64,000 bases of DNA from Kribbella monticola (GCF_003261635.1 NZ_QFXK01000035.1:124001-188000); one strand, 5' to 3'. Shown: positions 47,549-57,842, counted from the stretch's first letter. Program-made: numbers and translations. The notes: generated by a model from the letters alone, not told the origin.

Positions 47549-48726
47549 CGCGGCTCGAAGGTTCGCCACGTCCTTCCTTGGTCGGTGCTGACGGCAACCT
47601 TCTGGGCGGTCGGCCTTTCGAGCTGGATCCCGTACAGGAGCCGTTCGTCGCCGGCCAGATCGTCGAGCTGGTCCGGTACGCCGTTGAGCGGTTTCGCCCG
47701 CCCCGCGCTGATGCCGTAGAGCGACGAAGTGGGGTCGCTCAGCTTCTGCCCGAGCATGACCGCCGAGCCGTTGAAGACGACCGGCCCACCACCGCGCGCC
47801 CAGGGCTTGTCAGCGACCGTGGTCCAGTGCGCCCCGCGATCCGTCGACATCCTCAGCAGACCGATCGCCTCCAGCGTCGCGCCGTCGACCCAGGAACTCG
47901 CCACCACCGTCCGGCCGTCCGGACTGACCGCGATCTTCGCGCCCGGGTTGGCTGGATCCAGCAGCGCCTTCGCCCAGGTCTTACCGCCGTCGTCGGTCCA
48001 GGCGATGTCACTGCGCGAACCACTGGTGGATTTCCCCGTGACTACCCACCACCGTCCGGTGTTGTCCCGGACAGGCGAACGCGCGCCGTCCAGTCCGGCC
48101 GGGCGGAGTTGGCGCAGCGTGGAGTCCTGCAGATTCAGCACCCGCAACTCGCCGTTCCCACCAAGCCGGTCCGTCAGAATCTCGCCGGTTGTGAAGTCGG
48201 CCGTGGGTTTCGCATAGTGCAGTGCCGTCCGGAGGCCGTCGAGGCGAAGCAGGACGGTCTCCGGCCAAGTCGGGTCGGCAGAATCCAGCGCGGCACCCGA
48301 CGGAGCGGCAACCGCGATCGGCTCGTCTCCGGCACGCAGAGCCACGAACGGCAACGCTCCACCGAGGCCGGTCACCTTGCTGCCGTGGCGGCTCACTGTG
48401 GCGCCATAGCGGCAGGGCTGCGACGCGCAATCCGCCCACGAGGCTGACCAATCTCCCGCAGTCGCCATCGCCACGGAGCGAACCTCGGCAGTCTTGCTGA
48501 GGACCACCGGATCGCTCTCCTTCACGACGGGTGGTTGCTGGCTCCGGGCATTGCCGCCCAGCGGGAGCAGCACAACCAGTACTGCGACCGTCGCACCGGC
48601 CGCCGCTGCTCCGGTGAGCACCTGGCGTCGCCTGCGCCGCCGTACGCCGCGGCGCTCGAGTTGCTCGAACGGCGCCGGTTGGACGGATTCCTGGACGGTC
48701 CAGGCGAGTTCCTTCAGTTCAGACAT
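47545..48726 (-). CDS. Membrane protein with Asp-box repeats, sigma-linked
   Basis: 393 residues. A cytoplasmic N-terminus of about 35 residues (Arg-rich RRGVRRRRRRQ) precedes one membrane helix (about 37-55), with the remaining 335 residues outside. The external part carries sialidase-type Asp-boxes (DDGGKTWAKA, DRGAHWTTV, DQGRTWRTF), indicating a beta-propeller fold. The start overlaps the ECF sigma gene by eight bases, so the pair is co-translated; the short cytoplasmic part could act as an anti-sigma domain, though no zinc HxxxCxxC motif is present. A propeller sensor linked to a sigma factor is the best guess. Propeller ligand unknown. Confidence 0.78.
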   Translation of the reverse strand: MSELKELAWTVQESVQPAPFEQLERRGVRRRRRRQVLTGAAAAGATVAVLVVLLPLGGNARSQQPPVVKESDPVVLSKTAEVRSVAMATAGDWSASWADCASQPCRYGATVSRHGSKVTGLGGALPFVALRAGDEPIAVAAPSGAALDSADPTWPETVLLRLDGLRTALHYAKPTADFTTGEILTDRLGGNGELRVLNLQDSTLRQLRPAGLDGARSPVRDNTGRWWVVTGKSTSGSRSDIAWTDDGGKTWAKALLDPANPGAKIAVSPDGRTVVASSWVDGATLEAIGLLRMSTDRGAHWTTVADKPWARGGGPVVFNGSAVMLGQKLSDPTSSLYGISAGRAKPLNGVPDQLDDLAGDERLLYGIQLERPTAQKVAVSTDQGRTWRTFEPR

Positions 48727-49228
48727 GGTCAGCCTCCTGAATGTCGTCGGCGAACTCTCGGACGAGCGGCGCGAGCCGGGCCCGGCCGCGCGTCAGCCGC
48801 GCCTTGACCGTCCCCTCCGGGACGTCCAGTTGGACGGCGATCTCGCGGACCGGAAGATCGACGATGTGGTGCAGGGTGATCGCTTCGCGTTGTTCGTACG
48901 GCAGCTGGCGCAGCGCTTCGACCAGCGCGACATGGTCGGGCGACATCCCCGGCACCGGTCCAGCAGGCGCCATCGCGTTGGTGACGAGCCACTGATGCCG
49001 TCCAGCGCGACGGAACCTGCTCCGTACGACGTTCAGCGCGACGGTTCGCAGCCAGGCCTCGGGATTGTCGACCTGGGCGAAGCGGCGGGGCTTCTCCACC
49101 GCCCGTACGAAGGCCTCCTGGACGGCGTCCTCGGCCTCGCCGAGGCTTCCGCAGATCGAGTACAGCTGCCCGACCAGGCGGCGGTAGCACCCGTCGTACA
49201 GGTCACGCAGGCTGTCCTGCTCCGCCAT
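48719..49228 (-). CDS. ECF sigma-70 factor (SigE-like)
   Basis: A 169-residue extracytoplasmic-function sigma factor. Region 2 is at about 5-75 (SLRDLYDGCYRRLVGQLYSICGSLGEAEDAVQEAFVRAV and DNPEAWLRTVALNVV), and region 4 at about 100-155 (ALRQLPYEQREAITLHHIVDLPVREIAVQLDVPEGTVKARLTRGR). It lacks the C-terminal SnoaL extension of ECF41 types. GGGAGGG lies about three bases before the ATG. It is followed, with an eight-base overlap, by a membrane protein with Asp-boxes that probably controls its activity. The hairpin just upstream separates it from the sdh operon. Confidence 0.93.
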   Translation of the reverse strand: MAEQDSLRDLYDGCYRRLVGQLYSICGSLGEAEDAVQEAFVRAVEKPRRFAQVDNPEAWLRTVALNVVRSRFRRAGRHQWLVTNAMAPAGPVPGMSPDHVALVEALRQLPYEQREAITLHHIVDLPVREIAVQLDVPEGTVKARLTRGRARLAPLVREFADDIQEADHV

Positions 49229-49231
49229 CGG

Positions 49232-49279
49232 CCCTCCCGTCGTCGCAAAGCTCCTTTGCTGCGACGACGCGTGGGAGGG
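49232..49279 (-). terminator. Long hairpin between sdhB and the sigma factor gene
   Basis: CCCTCCC and GGGAGGG bound an inner structure in which TCGTC-GCAAAG pairs with CTTTGC-(TGC)-GACGA. It lies just past the sdhB stop and just before the sigma factor start on the same strand, so it probably terminates sdh transcripts. The outer right arm, read on the minus strand, supplies the sigma gene's Shine-Dalgarno, so it could also affect its translation. Confidence 0.6.
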
Positions 49280-49308
49280 CGAGGTTGGTTGCAGTCAGGC
49301 GAAAGAAA

Positions 49309-50013
49309 TCAGACCCGGCGGAAGATCAGGGCTCGTTTGACCTCTTGGATGGCCTTGGTGACCTCGATGCCGCGCGGGCAGGCCTCGGTGCAGTTGAAGG
49401 TGGTGCGGCAGCGCCAGACACCTTCCTTGTCGTTCAGGATCTCCAGGCGCTGTTCGGTGCCCTCGTCGCGGCTGTCGAAGATGAACCGGTGCGCGCCGAC
49501 GATGGCCTGCGGGCCGAAGTACTGGCCGTCGGACCAGAACACCGGGCAGGACGTCGTGCAGGCGGCGCACAGGATGCACTTGGTGGTGTCGTCGAAGCGC
49601 TCGCGGTCGGCCTGCGACTGGATCCGCTCCCGGGTCGGCTCGTGGCCGCTGGTGACCAGGAACGGCATGATCGAGCGGTACGCGTCGAAGAACGGCTCCA
49701 TGTCGACGACCAGGTCCTTGAGCACCGGCAGGCCCTTGATGGGCTCGACGGTGATCTCCTTGTCCGGGTTCAGGTCCTTGATCAGCGTCTTGCAGGCCAG
49801 CCGGTTACGGCCGTTGATCCGCATCGCGTCCGAGCCGCAGACGCCGTGCGCGCAGGACCGCCGGAACGTCAGCGTGCCGTCCTGCTCCCACTTGATCTTG
49901 TGCAGCGCGTCGAGCACCCGGTCGCCGGGCAGCAGGGTGACCGAGTAGGTCTTCCACTCGGACTCGTCCAGCACCTCGGGGTTGTACCGAAGGATCTTGA
50001 CCTTGACGTCCAT
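49309..50013 (-). CDS. sdhB: Succinate dehydrogenase iron-sulfur subunit
   Basis: A 234-residue electron-transfer subunit of complex II. The [2Fe-2S] ligands are in SCAHGVCGSDAMRINGRNRLAC (about 53-74) and the [4Fe-4S]/[3Fe-4S] ligands in CILCAACTTSCP and CTEACPRGI (about 144-155 and 205-213). It passes electrons from FAD in SdhA to quinone at the membrane anchor. Its ATG shares one base with the sdhA TGA, so translation is coupled. Last gene of sdhCDAB; a long hairpin follows. Confidence 0.96.
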   Translation of the reverse strand: MDVKVKILRYNPEVLDESEWKTYSVTLLPGDRVLDALHKIKWEQDGTLTFRRSCAHGVCGSDAMRINGRNRLACKTLIKDLNPDKEITVEPIKGLPVLKDLVVDMEPFFDAYRSIMPFLVTSGHEPTRERIQSQADRERFDDTTKCILCAACTTSCPVFWSDGQYFGPQAIVGAHRFIFDSRDEGTEQRLEILNDKEGVWRCRTTFNCTEACPRGIEVTKAIQEVKRALIFRRV

Positions 50014-51755
50014 CAGTACTTCCGCTCCATCGGCTTGTAGCGAGTCTGGACGACCGGCTTGTAGTCCAGCCGGATGTTCACGTTGCCTTCGGCATCGATG
50101 GTCCGGTAGGCCATCGTGTGCCGCATGAAGTTCACGTCGTCGCGCTTGTCGTAGTCCTCGCGGAAGTGCCCGCCGCGAGACTCCTTGCGGGCCAGGGCGG
50201 ACACCACCAGTACTTCGGCCAGGTCGAGCAGGAAGCCCAGCTCGACCGCCTCCAGCAGATCGGTGTTGAACCGTTTGCCCTTGTCCTGCACCGAAACCTG
50301 GGCGAATCGTTGCTTCAGGCCCTCGATATCGGTCAGCGCCTGCTTCAGCGAGCCCTCGGTCCGGTACACCTGCGCGTTGATGTCCATCGTCGCCTGCAGA
50401 TCGGTCCGGATCGCCGCCACCCGCTCGGTCCCCTCCGCGCTCCGCATGCCCTCGATCAGGTCGACCACGAACGCCTCGGGCTCCGGCGGCAGCTCTTCGA
50501 AATCGACCCCGGCCGCGTACTCCGCGGCGGCGATCCCGGCCCGCCGCCCGAACACGTTGATGTCGAGCAGCGAGTTCGTGCCGAGCCGGTTCGCGCCGTG
50601 CACCGAGACACACGCGACCTCGCCCGCGGCGTACAGGCCGGGGATGACGTCGTCGTTGTTGGCCAGCGCCTCGCCCTGGATGTTGGTCGGGATGCCGCCC
50701 ATCGCGTAGTGCGCGGTCGGGAACACCGGAATCTGTTCGGTGTAAGGCTCCACACCCAGGTACGTCCGCGCGAACTCGGTGATGTCCGGCAGCTTCGCGT
50801 CGATGTGCGCGGGCTCGAGGTGGGTCAGGTCGAGCATTACGTACGCGCCGTCGGGACCACAGCCACGGCCTTCGCGTACTTCGTTCGCCATTGCCCGGGC
50901 GACCATGTCGCGCGGCGCGAGATCCTTGACGGTCGGCGCGTACCGCTCCATGAACCGCTCGTTGTCCTTGTTGCGCAGGATTCCGCCCTCACCGCGGGCG
51001 GCCTCCGACAGCAGTACGCCGAGGCCGGCCAGCCCGGTCGGGTGGAACTGGAAGAACTCCATGTCCTCCAGCGGCAGACCCTTGCGCCAGACGATGCCCA
51101 TCCCGTCGCCGGTCAGCGTGTGCGCGTTCGAGGTGGTCCGGAAGACCTTGCCGAAGCCGCCGGAGGCGAACACGATCGACTTGGCCGAGAAGATGTGCAG
51201 CTCGCCGGTGGCCAGTTCGTAGGCGACGACACCGGTGGCGCGACCGCCGACCATCAGCAGGTCCAGCACGTAGAACTCGTTGAAGAACTCCACGTTCTGC
51301 TTGATGCACTGCTGGTACAGCGTCTGCAGGATCATGTGGCCGGTGCGGTCCGCGGCGAAGCAGGACCGGCGTACGACGGCCTCGCCGTGGTTGCGGGTGT
51401 GCCCGCCGAAGAAGCGCTGGTCGATCTTGCCCTCGGCCGTCCGGTTGAACGGCAGGCCCATCTTCTCCAGGTCCAGCACCGCGTCGACGGCCTCGCGGCA
51501 CATCACCTCGGCCGCGTCCTGGTCGACCAGGAAGTCGCCACCCTTGACCGTGTCGAAGGTGTGCCACTCCCAGTTGTCCTCCTCGACGTTGGCCAGCGCG
51601 GCGCACATGCCGCCCTGGGCCGCGCCGGTGTGCGACCGGGTCGGGTAGAGCTTGGTGAGTACTGCGGTCCGCGTGCGCTTGCTGGACTCCAAGGCGGCGC
51701 GCATACCCGCTCCACCCGCGCCGACGATGACCACGTCGTACTGATGCCGCTGCAT
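50013..51755 (-). CDS. sdhA: Succinate dehydrogenase flavoprotein subunit
   Basis: A 580-residue FAD subunit that oxidises succinate to fumarate in the TCA cycle. The FAD-binding GAGGAGMRAALES loop is at about 11-23; the His for covalent FAD is in RSHTGAAQGG (about 42); active-site segments HPTGL and RLGTNSLLD and Arg in the SEAARGEGG region are intact. Length matches actinobacterial SdhA. AAGGA about ten bases upstream of ATG 51755 supports the start. Third gene of the operon, 13 bases after sdhD. Confidence 0.97.
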   Translation of the reverse strand: MQRHQYDVVIVGAGGAGMRAALESSKRTRTAVLTKLYPTRSHTGAAQGGMCAALANVEEDNWEWHTFDTVKGGDFLVDQDAAEVMCREAVDAVLDLEKMGLPFNRTAEGKIDQRFFGGHTRNHGEAVVRRSCFAADRTGHMILQTLYQQCIKQNVEFFNEFYVLDLLMVGGRATGVVAYELATGELHIFSAKSIVFASGGFGKVFRTTSNAHTLTGDGMGIVWRKGLPLEDMEFFQFHPTGLAGLGVLLSEAARGEGGILRNKDNERFMERYAPTVKDLAPRDMVARAMANEVREGRGCGPDGAYVMLDLTHLEPAHIDAKLPDITEFARTYLGVEPYTEQIPVFPTAHYAMGGIPTNIQGEALANNDDVIPGLYAAGEVACVSVHGANRLGTNSLLDINVFGRRAGIAAAEYAAGVDFEELPPEPEAFVVDLIEGMRSAEGTERVAAIRTDLQATMDINAQVYRTEGSLKQALTDIEGLKQRFAQVSVQDKGKRFNTDLLEAVELGFLLDLAEVLVVSALARKESRGGHFREDYDKRDDVNFMRHTMAYRTIDAEGNVNIRLDYKPVVQTRYKPMERKY

Positions 51756-51768
51756 ATTCAGAGGTTCC

Positions 51769-52224
51769 TTACTTGCAGACCGACAGCGTGGAGCTGGGGT
51801 CCAGGCAGGGATCGAAGGTGAAGATGACCAGGGTGCCGAGGACGACGATCACGATCGCCGCGGTGATCAGCAGGGCTTTCAGCCAGAACCTGGTCTGGTC
51901 CTTCTCGGCGTAGTCGTTGATGATCGTGCGCATCCCGTTGCTGCCGTGCAGCATCGCCAGCCAGAGCATCAGCAGGTCCCAGACCTGCCAGAGCGGGTTG
52001 GCCCACTTGCCGGCCACGAACCCGAAGTCCAGCGCGGTGATCCCGCCGCCGAGCATCAGGTTGGTGAACAGGTGGCCGAGCACGAGCACGACCAGGGCGA
52101 GCCCGGACAGCCGCATGAACAGCCAGCTGTAGAGCTCGAAGTTGGTCTGGCCGGAGCGGTTGCGGCCGCCGCCCTTGAGCGAGCGGGAGCGGGTGGACGA
52201 TCGCGGTGCGGCGATATCGGACAT
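51769..52224 (-). CDS. sdhD: Succinate dehydrogenase membrane anchor subunit
   Basis: A 151-residue membrane subunit with three helices (about 38-58, 75-95 and 115-137). Family landmarks are the heme-ligand region MRLSGLALVVLVLGHLFTNLM and WLAMLHGSNGMRTIINDYAE. The N-terminal 28 residues are basic and polar. GGAGG precedes the ATG by five bases, and the start is one base past the sdhC stop. With SdhC it binds heme b and the quinone and anchors SdhAB to the inside of the membrane. Confidence 0.92.
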   Translation of the reverse strand: MSDIAAPRSSTRSRSLKGGGRNRSGQTNFELYSWLFMRLSGLALVVLVLGHLFTNLMLGGGITALDFGFVAGKWANPLWQVWDLLMLWLAMLHGSNGMRTIINDYAEKDQTRFWLKALLITAAIVIVVLGTLVIFTFDPCLDPSSTLSVCK

Positions 52225-52225
52225 C

Positions 52226-52615
52226 TCAGCCTCCGAAGACGTGGCTCAGGTGCCGGATCACGAACGGCACGAACAACACGACCCAGATGATCCCGACGGC
52301 GATCATCAGCTTGCGCTGGTGCCGCGGGCCCTTGGCCCAGAAGTCGACCAGGATCAGCCGGATGCCGTTGAAGGCGTGGAACAGGATCGCCCCGACCAGG
52401 CCGACCTCCATCAGGCCGACGACCGGGTTCTTGTAGGTCCCGATCACCTCGTTGTAGGCCTCCGGGGAGACCCGGACCAGCGCGGTGTCGAGTACATGGA
52501 CCAGGAGGAAGAAGAAGATCCCGACCCCGGTGATCCGGTGCGCCACCCACGACCACATGCCTTCGTGGCCGCGATACAGCGTGCCGGGGGGAATGATGCG
52601 CGGTTTGCTGGGCAA
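52226..52615 (-). CDS. sdhC: Succinate dehydrogenase cytochrome b556 subunit
   Basis: About 129 residues with three membrane helices. The conserved SdhC opening GTLYRGHEGMWSWVAHRITGVGIFFFLLVHVLDTALV includes the Ser, Arg and His of the quinone and heme sites. I chose a TTG start at 52615 (MPSKPRIIPPGTLYRG) because GGAGG lies six bases upstream and the length then matches homologues; a GTG at 52657 would add 14 residues of poor similarity. First gene of sdhCDAB. Confidence 0.9.
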   Translation of the reverse strand: MPSKPRIIPPGTLYRGHEGMWSWVAHRITGVGIFFFLLVHVLDTALVRVSPEAYNEVIGTYKNPVVGLMEVGLVGAILFHAFNGIRLILVDFWAKGPRHQRKLMIAVGIIWVVLFVPFVIRHLSHVFGG

Positions 52616-53016
52616 ACCGATCCTCCGATCGGACGACAGACCAGAGCCGGGGACCACGGCGACTCCGGGGCGTCCAGAGCAGCCTCGACGCCAAGGCGAG
52701 GAGGCCGGGGTGGCAAAGGGGCCGCGGTCGGCTCGGCCCGGCAGGAAACCAGGCCGTTCTTGATGCTATCCCTGCGCTGCGCCGGTTCCGGCACGCTCAC
52801 GTGTGACATCGCTCTCTGAGACCTCACCCACGCGGTGATGACGAAGAGTGATCGAGCGCGCACCGGGCCGCTGTTGATCTCAACCGCGCTTGAACTCGGA
52901 GGATGAATGGCCCGCCGCATCCGGTCTCCAGTGGACCAGTACGGCGGACCCGGCCGGATCTAGTGTTGAACGGCGACGAGCAGACCCGGCGAGCGCCGGG
53001 AGAAGAGGGGACGAGA
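52616..53016. promoter_or_regulatory. Divergent region between sdhC and a metallo-hydrolase gene
   Basis: 401 bases without a gene. Minus-strand TAGCAT (complement of 52763-52768) is a possible -10 for sdh, implying an untranslated leader of about 140 bases. Plus-strand TAGTGT (52960-52965) may serve the metallo-hydrolase, whose leader contains a CCCGGC-GAGC-GCCGGG hairpin (52985-53000) just before its ribosome-binding site. No known regulator motif was recognised. Confidence 0.4.
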
Positions 53017-53832
53017 GTGAGTTTCTGGATCTGTGAGACCTGCGCGGTCGAGCACTCCGAGCAGGTCGAGGTGTGCGCGATCTGCGCCGACGAACGACAG
53101 TGGGTGCCCGCCGACGGGCAGCACTGGACGACGCTCGAGGAGCTGTCCGCCGCCGGCTACAAGGTTGAGGTGAAGAACGTCGAGCCCGGCCTGTACGGCG
53201 TGACGTCGACCCCGAGCGCCGGGATCGGCCAGCAGTCGATGCTCGTCCAGACTGCCGAGGGCAACCTGCTCTGGGACCCGATCGGCTACCTCGACGACGA
53301 CGCGGTGGAGCAGGTCAGCGCGCTCGGTGAGGTGAAAGCGATCATCGCGAGCCACCCGCACATGTACGGCGTACAGGTCGAGTGGAGTCGCCGGCTCGGC
53401 GGCGTACCGGTCTATGTGTCCGAGGCCGATGCCGAATGGGTCGCCCGGCAGGACCCGGTGATCAAGACCTGGTCGGGCACGCTCGACCTGCTGCCCGGCG
53501 TCACGCTGATCCAGCCGGGCGGGCACTTCCCGGGCAGCGCAGTGGTGCACTGGGCAGAAGGTGCCGAGGGCAAGGGAGTGATCCTTGCCGGGGACACCAT
53601 CTTCGCGAACCCGGACCGTACGTCGGTCAGCTTCATGCGCAGCTACCCGAACCGGATCCCGCTGTCCGGCGCGGTCGTCGACCGGGTCGCGAAGGCGCTC
53701 GACGTGTTCTCCTACGACCGCCTCTACGGCAACTTCGGCGCATCCATCCCGGCCGATGCACGCAACGTCGTACGCCGCTCCGCCGACCGCCACGCCGCCT
53801 GGGTCCGCGGCGACTTCGACCACCTGACCTGA
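53017..53832 (+). CDS. MBL-fold metallo-hydrolase with N-terminal zinc ribbon
   Basis: A 271-residue protein. The first 30 residues contain two CxxC pairs (CETC and CAIC), forming a small zinc ribbon or rubredoxin-like knuckle ahead of the MBL fold (about 45-250). The metal motif is reduced: ASHPHMYG stands where HxHxDH is expected, with later GGHFPGS and LAGDT supplying His and Asp. Several canonical metal ligands are thus present but the first motif is atypical, so activity is uncertain. GAGGGGACGAGA precedes GTG 53017. Ends convergently with the glycosyltransferase pair. Confidence 0.85.
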   Translation: MSFWICETCAVEHSEQVEVCAICADERQWVPADGQHWTTLEELSAAGYKVEVKNVEPGLYGVTSTPSAGIGQQSMLVQTAEGNLLWDPIGYLDDDAVEQVSALGEVKAIIASHPHMYGVQVEWSRRLGGVPVYVSEADAEWVARQDPVIKTWSGTLDLLPGVTLIQPGGHFPGSAVVHWAEGAEGKGVILAGDTIFANPDRTSVSFMRSYPNRIPLSGAVVDRVAKALDVFSYDRLYGNFGASIPADARNVVRRSADRHAAWVRGDFDHLT

Positions 53833-53848
53833 GGCACGGCGTCGGACA

Positions 53849-54949
53849 TCAAGCGGCCGCGCGCATGCTCAACCGCGTGTGCAGGTTGAGCATGCGCTGC
53901 ACGCAGGTATCCCAGTCGTAGAGCTCGGCCCGCTTCCGGGCCGCAGCTCGACGACCTGGCTGCTGAACGAGTTCCAGTACTGCGTCCGCCAGCTCCCCGG
54001 CCTTCGCGGGCGCCCAGCGGCCGCAGCTGGAGTCGACCAACTCCCTTGCGCCGCCGGTGTTCGCCGTCACCACCGGCGTACCGGCGGCCAGCGCCTCCAG
54101 TACGGCGAGTCCGAACGTTTCTCCAGGGCAGACCGACAAGGCCACATCCGCCTCGGCCAGGTGGCGCGCCAGGGCGACCCGGCCGTCGACGTACCCGTGG
54201 AAGAAGATCGGCGCGCTGCCTGCGATCGCGAGCAGCTCGTCCAGGTGCGGGCCCGAGCCGTAGACGTCCAGCCGCACCGGTACGCCGCGTCGGTGCAGCT
54301 CGACTGCTGTGGCGACAGCGAGGTGTGGGCTCTTCTCGCGTGACAGCCGGCCGGCGTGGACGAGCTTGATGATCCCGTCGTCTACCGGCACGGCTCTCGA
54401 TGGGTGGAACGTGTCAAGGTCGACGCCGAGCGGGATGCGGATCAGCGGCGTGGTGACCTCGTCGAACTCCGCGGCTGCATAGCGGGAGGTGACCACCACC
54501 GCGTCGTACGTGCGGCTCAGCAGTTTGTAGAGCGCGCCGACGCCGGACGCGATCCCCAACTGACGGCCCGTCCGCAGGGACAGCATCGCGTCCAAGCGTT
54601 CGTGGCTGAACAGGACCGAGCCGATGCCCTGGCGTCGCGCCCACCTCGCCACCGGCAACAAAGTCGACTTGTCGGAGATCTCGACCGTGGTCGGGCCGAA
54701 CCGCTCCAGCGCCTCGATCACCTTCCACGGATCGGTGATCAGGCGGTAGCCGCCGCCGACCTTCGGTGCTTTGATGCGCACGATCGTGCCGACCTCGGTC
54801 TGCGTGACGCTGTCGCGCTCGCCGGGGGTGATCAGGATGCGGTCGGCACCGGCCTCGGTATAGCCCCGGCCCAGGTGCTCGATGGCGGTCCGCATGCCAC
54901 CGGAGGTCGGGCCGACGAAGTTCGCGAGCTGGGCGATCCGCAGCGTCAT
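53849..54949 (-). CDS. GT4-family glycosyltransferase
   Basis: A 366-residue GT-B-fold retaining glycosyltransferase. The N-terminal acceptor domain begins RIAQLANFVGPTSGGMRTAIEHL; the donor-binding domain has HAGRLSREKSPHLAVATAVEL (about 205) and the nucleotide-sugar E-x7-E motif in PGETFGLAVLEALAAGTPVV (about 295-315). Relatives are mannosyl- or glucosyltransferases of lipid and cell-wall glycans. The ATG at 54949 overlaps the upstream glycosyltransferase stop by four bases (ATGA), so the two probably act sequentially on one glycolipid. Acceptor unknown. Upstream open frame is noise. Confidence 0.9.
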   Translation of the reverse strand: MTLRIAQLANFVGPTSGGMRTAIEHLGRGYTEAGADRILITPGERDSVTQTEVGTIVRIKAPKVGGGYRLITDPWKVIEALERFGPTTVEISDKSTLLPVARWARRQGIGSVLFSHERLDAMLSLRTGRQLGIASGVGALYKLLSRTYDAVVVTSRYAAAEFDEVTTPLIRIPLGVDLDTFHPSRAVPVDDGIIKLVHAGRLSREKSPHLAVATAVELHRRGVPVRLDVYGSGPHLDELLAIAGSAPIFFHGYVDGRVALARHLAEADVALSVCPGETFGLAVLEALAAGTPVVTANTGGARELVDSSCGRWAPAKAGELADAVLELVQQPGRRAAARKRAELYDWDTCVQRMLNLHTRLSMRAAA

Positions 54950-56070
54950 GCGGCCCGCCGGACGGCCGCGACCTCGGCGAGTACCTCGGCGTAGTGCCGG
55001 TCGATCAGGTCGTCGACTACGGCCGGCCAAGTTCGCGTCTGGACCCGGCGACGGCCGGCCGCTGCCATCGCCGTACGGGCGTCGGGGTTGTCCAGGAGGT
55101 GCGCGACTGCTTCGCGGAGCGAGCCGGGTTTGCCTGGTTCGAAGAGCAGCCCGGTCTCGCCTGGCCGGATCAGGTCCAGCGGGCCGCCCGCGGCGGGGCC
55201 GACGGTGGCGACGCCGGAGGCCTGCGCCTCCTGGATGGTCTGGCAGAAGGTCTCGTGCTCGCCGGTGTGCACGAACAGGTCGAGGCCGGCGAAGATCGAG
55301 GCGAGGTCGCTGCCTCGGCGCATCCCGAGGAAGGTTGCTTTGGGCAACGTGGTTTCCAGCGCGGCGCGATCGGGGCCGTCGCCGACGATCACCAGGTGGC
55401 AGTCGAGTTCGCTCAACTCCGCGAGGCGTTTCACCTTCTTCTCCGCGGCCAGCCGGCCGACGTACCCGACGATCGGCTTGCCGTCCGGGGCGATTTCGTT
55501 GCGCCAGGCATCGTTTCGGTGCGAGGGGTCGAAGAGGTCGAGGTTGACACCGCGACCCCAGTGGTGGACTCGCGGTACGCCCTCTTGGACGAGTTGCGCG
55601 ACGGCGGAGGACGACGGCGCGAGGGTGCGATCGCAGCGCGAGTGGATCCTGCGGATCCAGGCCCAGCAGCCGCGATCGGCCTTGGCGAACCACGGGTACT
55701 GCCTGGCGAAGCCGGCCAGGTCGGTCTGGAACACCGCGACCGTCGGCAACCCGAGCCGCCGCGCGCTGCGCAGCCCATAAGCGCCGAGCGCGAACGGGGC
55801 TGCCAGATGAACCAGATCAGGCCCGAACTCGGCCATCGCCCGCTCGATCGCGGGATCGGGCAGCCCGACCGGAATCTCCTTGTACCCAGGGATCCCGAAG
55901 CTCCGGGCCCGTAGTACCCGGACGCCGTTGTAGGTCTCCGGACCAGGGCCGGCGGTGATGATCAGCAGCTGGTGCCCGCGGGCAACCAGCCGGTCGGCGA
56001 CGTGGCGAGCTGTGTTCGCCACGCCATTGATCTGCGGCAGGAAGCACTCGGCAACCATCACTATTCGCAC
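54946..56070 (-). CDS. GT4-family glycosyltransferase (MgtA/PimB-like)
   Basis: About 374 residues with the GT-B fold. The start RIVMVAECFLPQINGVANTARHVAD matches GDP-mannose-dependent alpha-mannosyltransferases such as MgtA; donor-domain motifs are YVGRLAAEKKVKRLAEL (about 205) and the E-x7-E motif in HETFCQTIQEAQASGVATV (about 290). The GTG at 56070 gives the family length, with GGGAA nine bases upstream; ATG 56094, with GAGGG close by, is an alternative. It forms a two-gene operon with the next GT4 gene, in an arrangement seen for mannosyl-lipid synthesis. Substrates inferred from family only. Confidence 0.88.
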   Translation of the reverse strand: MRIVMVAECFLPQINGVANTARHVADRLVARGHQLLIITAGPGPETYNGVRVLRARSFGIPGYKEIPVGLPDPAIERAMAEFGPDLVHLAAPFALGAYGLRSARRLGLPTVAVFQTDLAGFARQYPWFAKADRGCWAWIRRIHSRCDRTLAPSSSAVAQLVQEGVPRVHHWGRGVNLDLFDPSHRNDAWRNEIAPDGKPIVGYVGRLAAEKKVKRLAELSELDCHLVIVGDGPDRAALETTLPKATFLGMRRGSDLASIFAGLDLFVHTGEHETFCQTIQEAQASGVATVGPAAGGPLDLIRPGETGLLFEPGKPGSLREAVAHLLDNPDARTAMAAAGRRRVQTRTWPAVVDDLIDRHYAEVLAEVAAVRRAA

Positions 56071-56249
56071 AACCGAAGGTTCCCGCCCCCACATGAACCC
56101 TCAGCGACACTCCAGCAACACCCCGCAGATCCCCTGGCAACAGCCAGTCGGCACATCCGGCGGGCTGATGGGCGTAGGGAGAGACTCGGGTCACACAGCG
56201 TGCTGGATGTCACCTGGGGGATGGATACCAGTGGGTGGGTGGTCGGGCC

Positions 56250-56255
56250 TACGGT
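56250..56255 (+). promoter_or_regulatory. -10 box for leaderless mutase gene
   Basis: TACGGT lies exactly six bases before the ATG at 56262, with no separate Shine-Dalgarno. Confidence 0.5.
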
Positions 56256-56261
56256 GGGTGG

Positions 56262-57826
<1,565 letters not shown>

Positions 57827-57842
<16 letters not shown>

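Noticed and set aside
50118-51821. 567-codon open frame antisense to sdhA
   Set aside because: sdhA is certain from its FAD and active-site motifs. The antisense product has no recognisable motif and is low-complexity.
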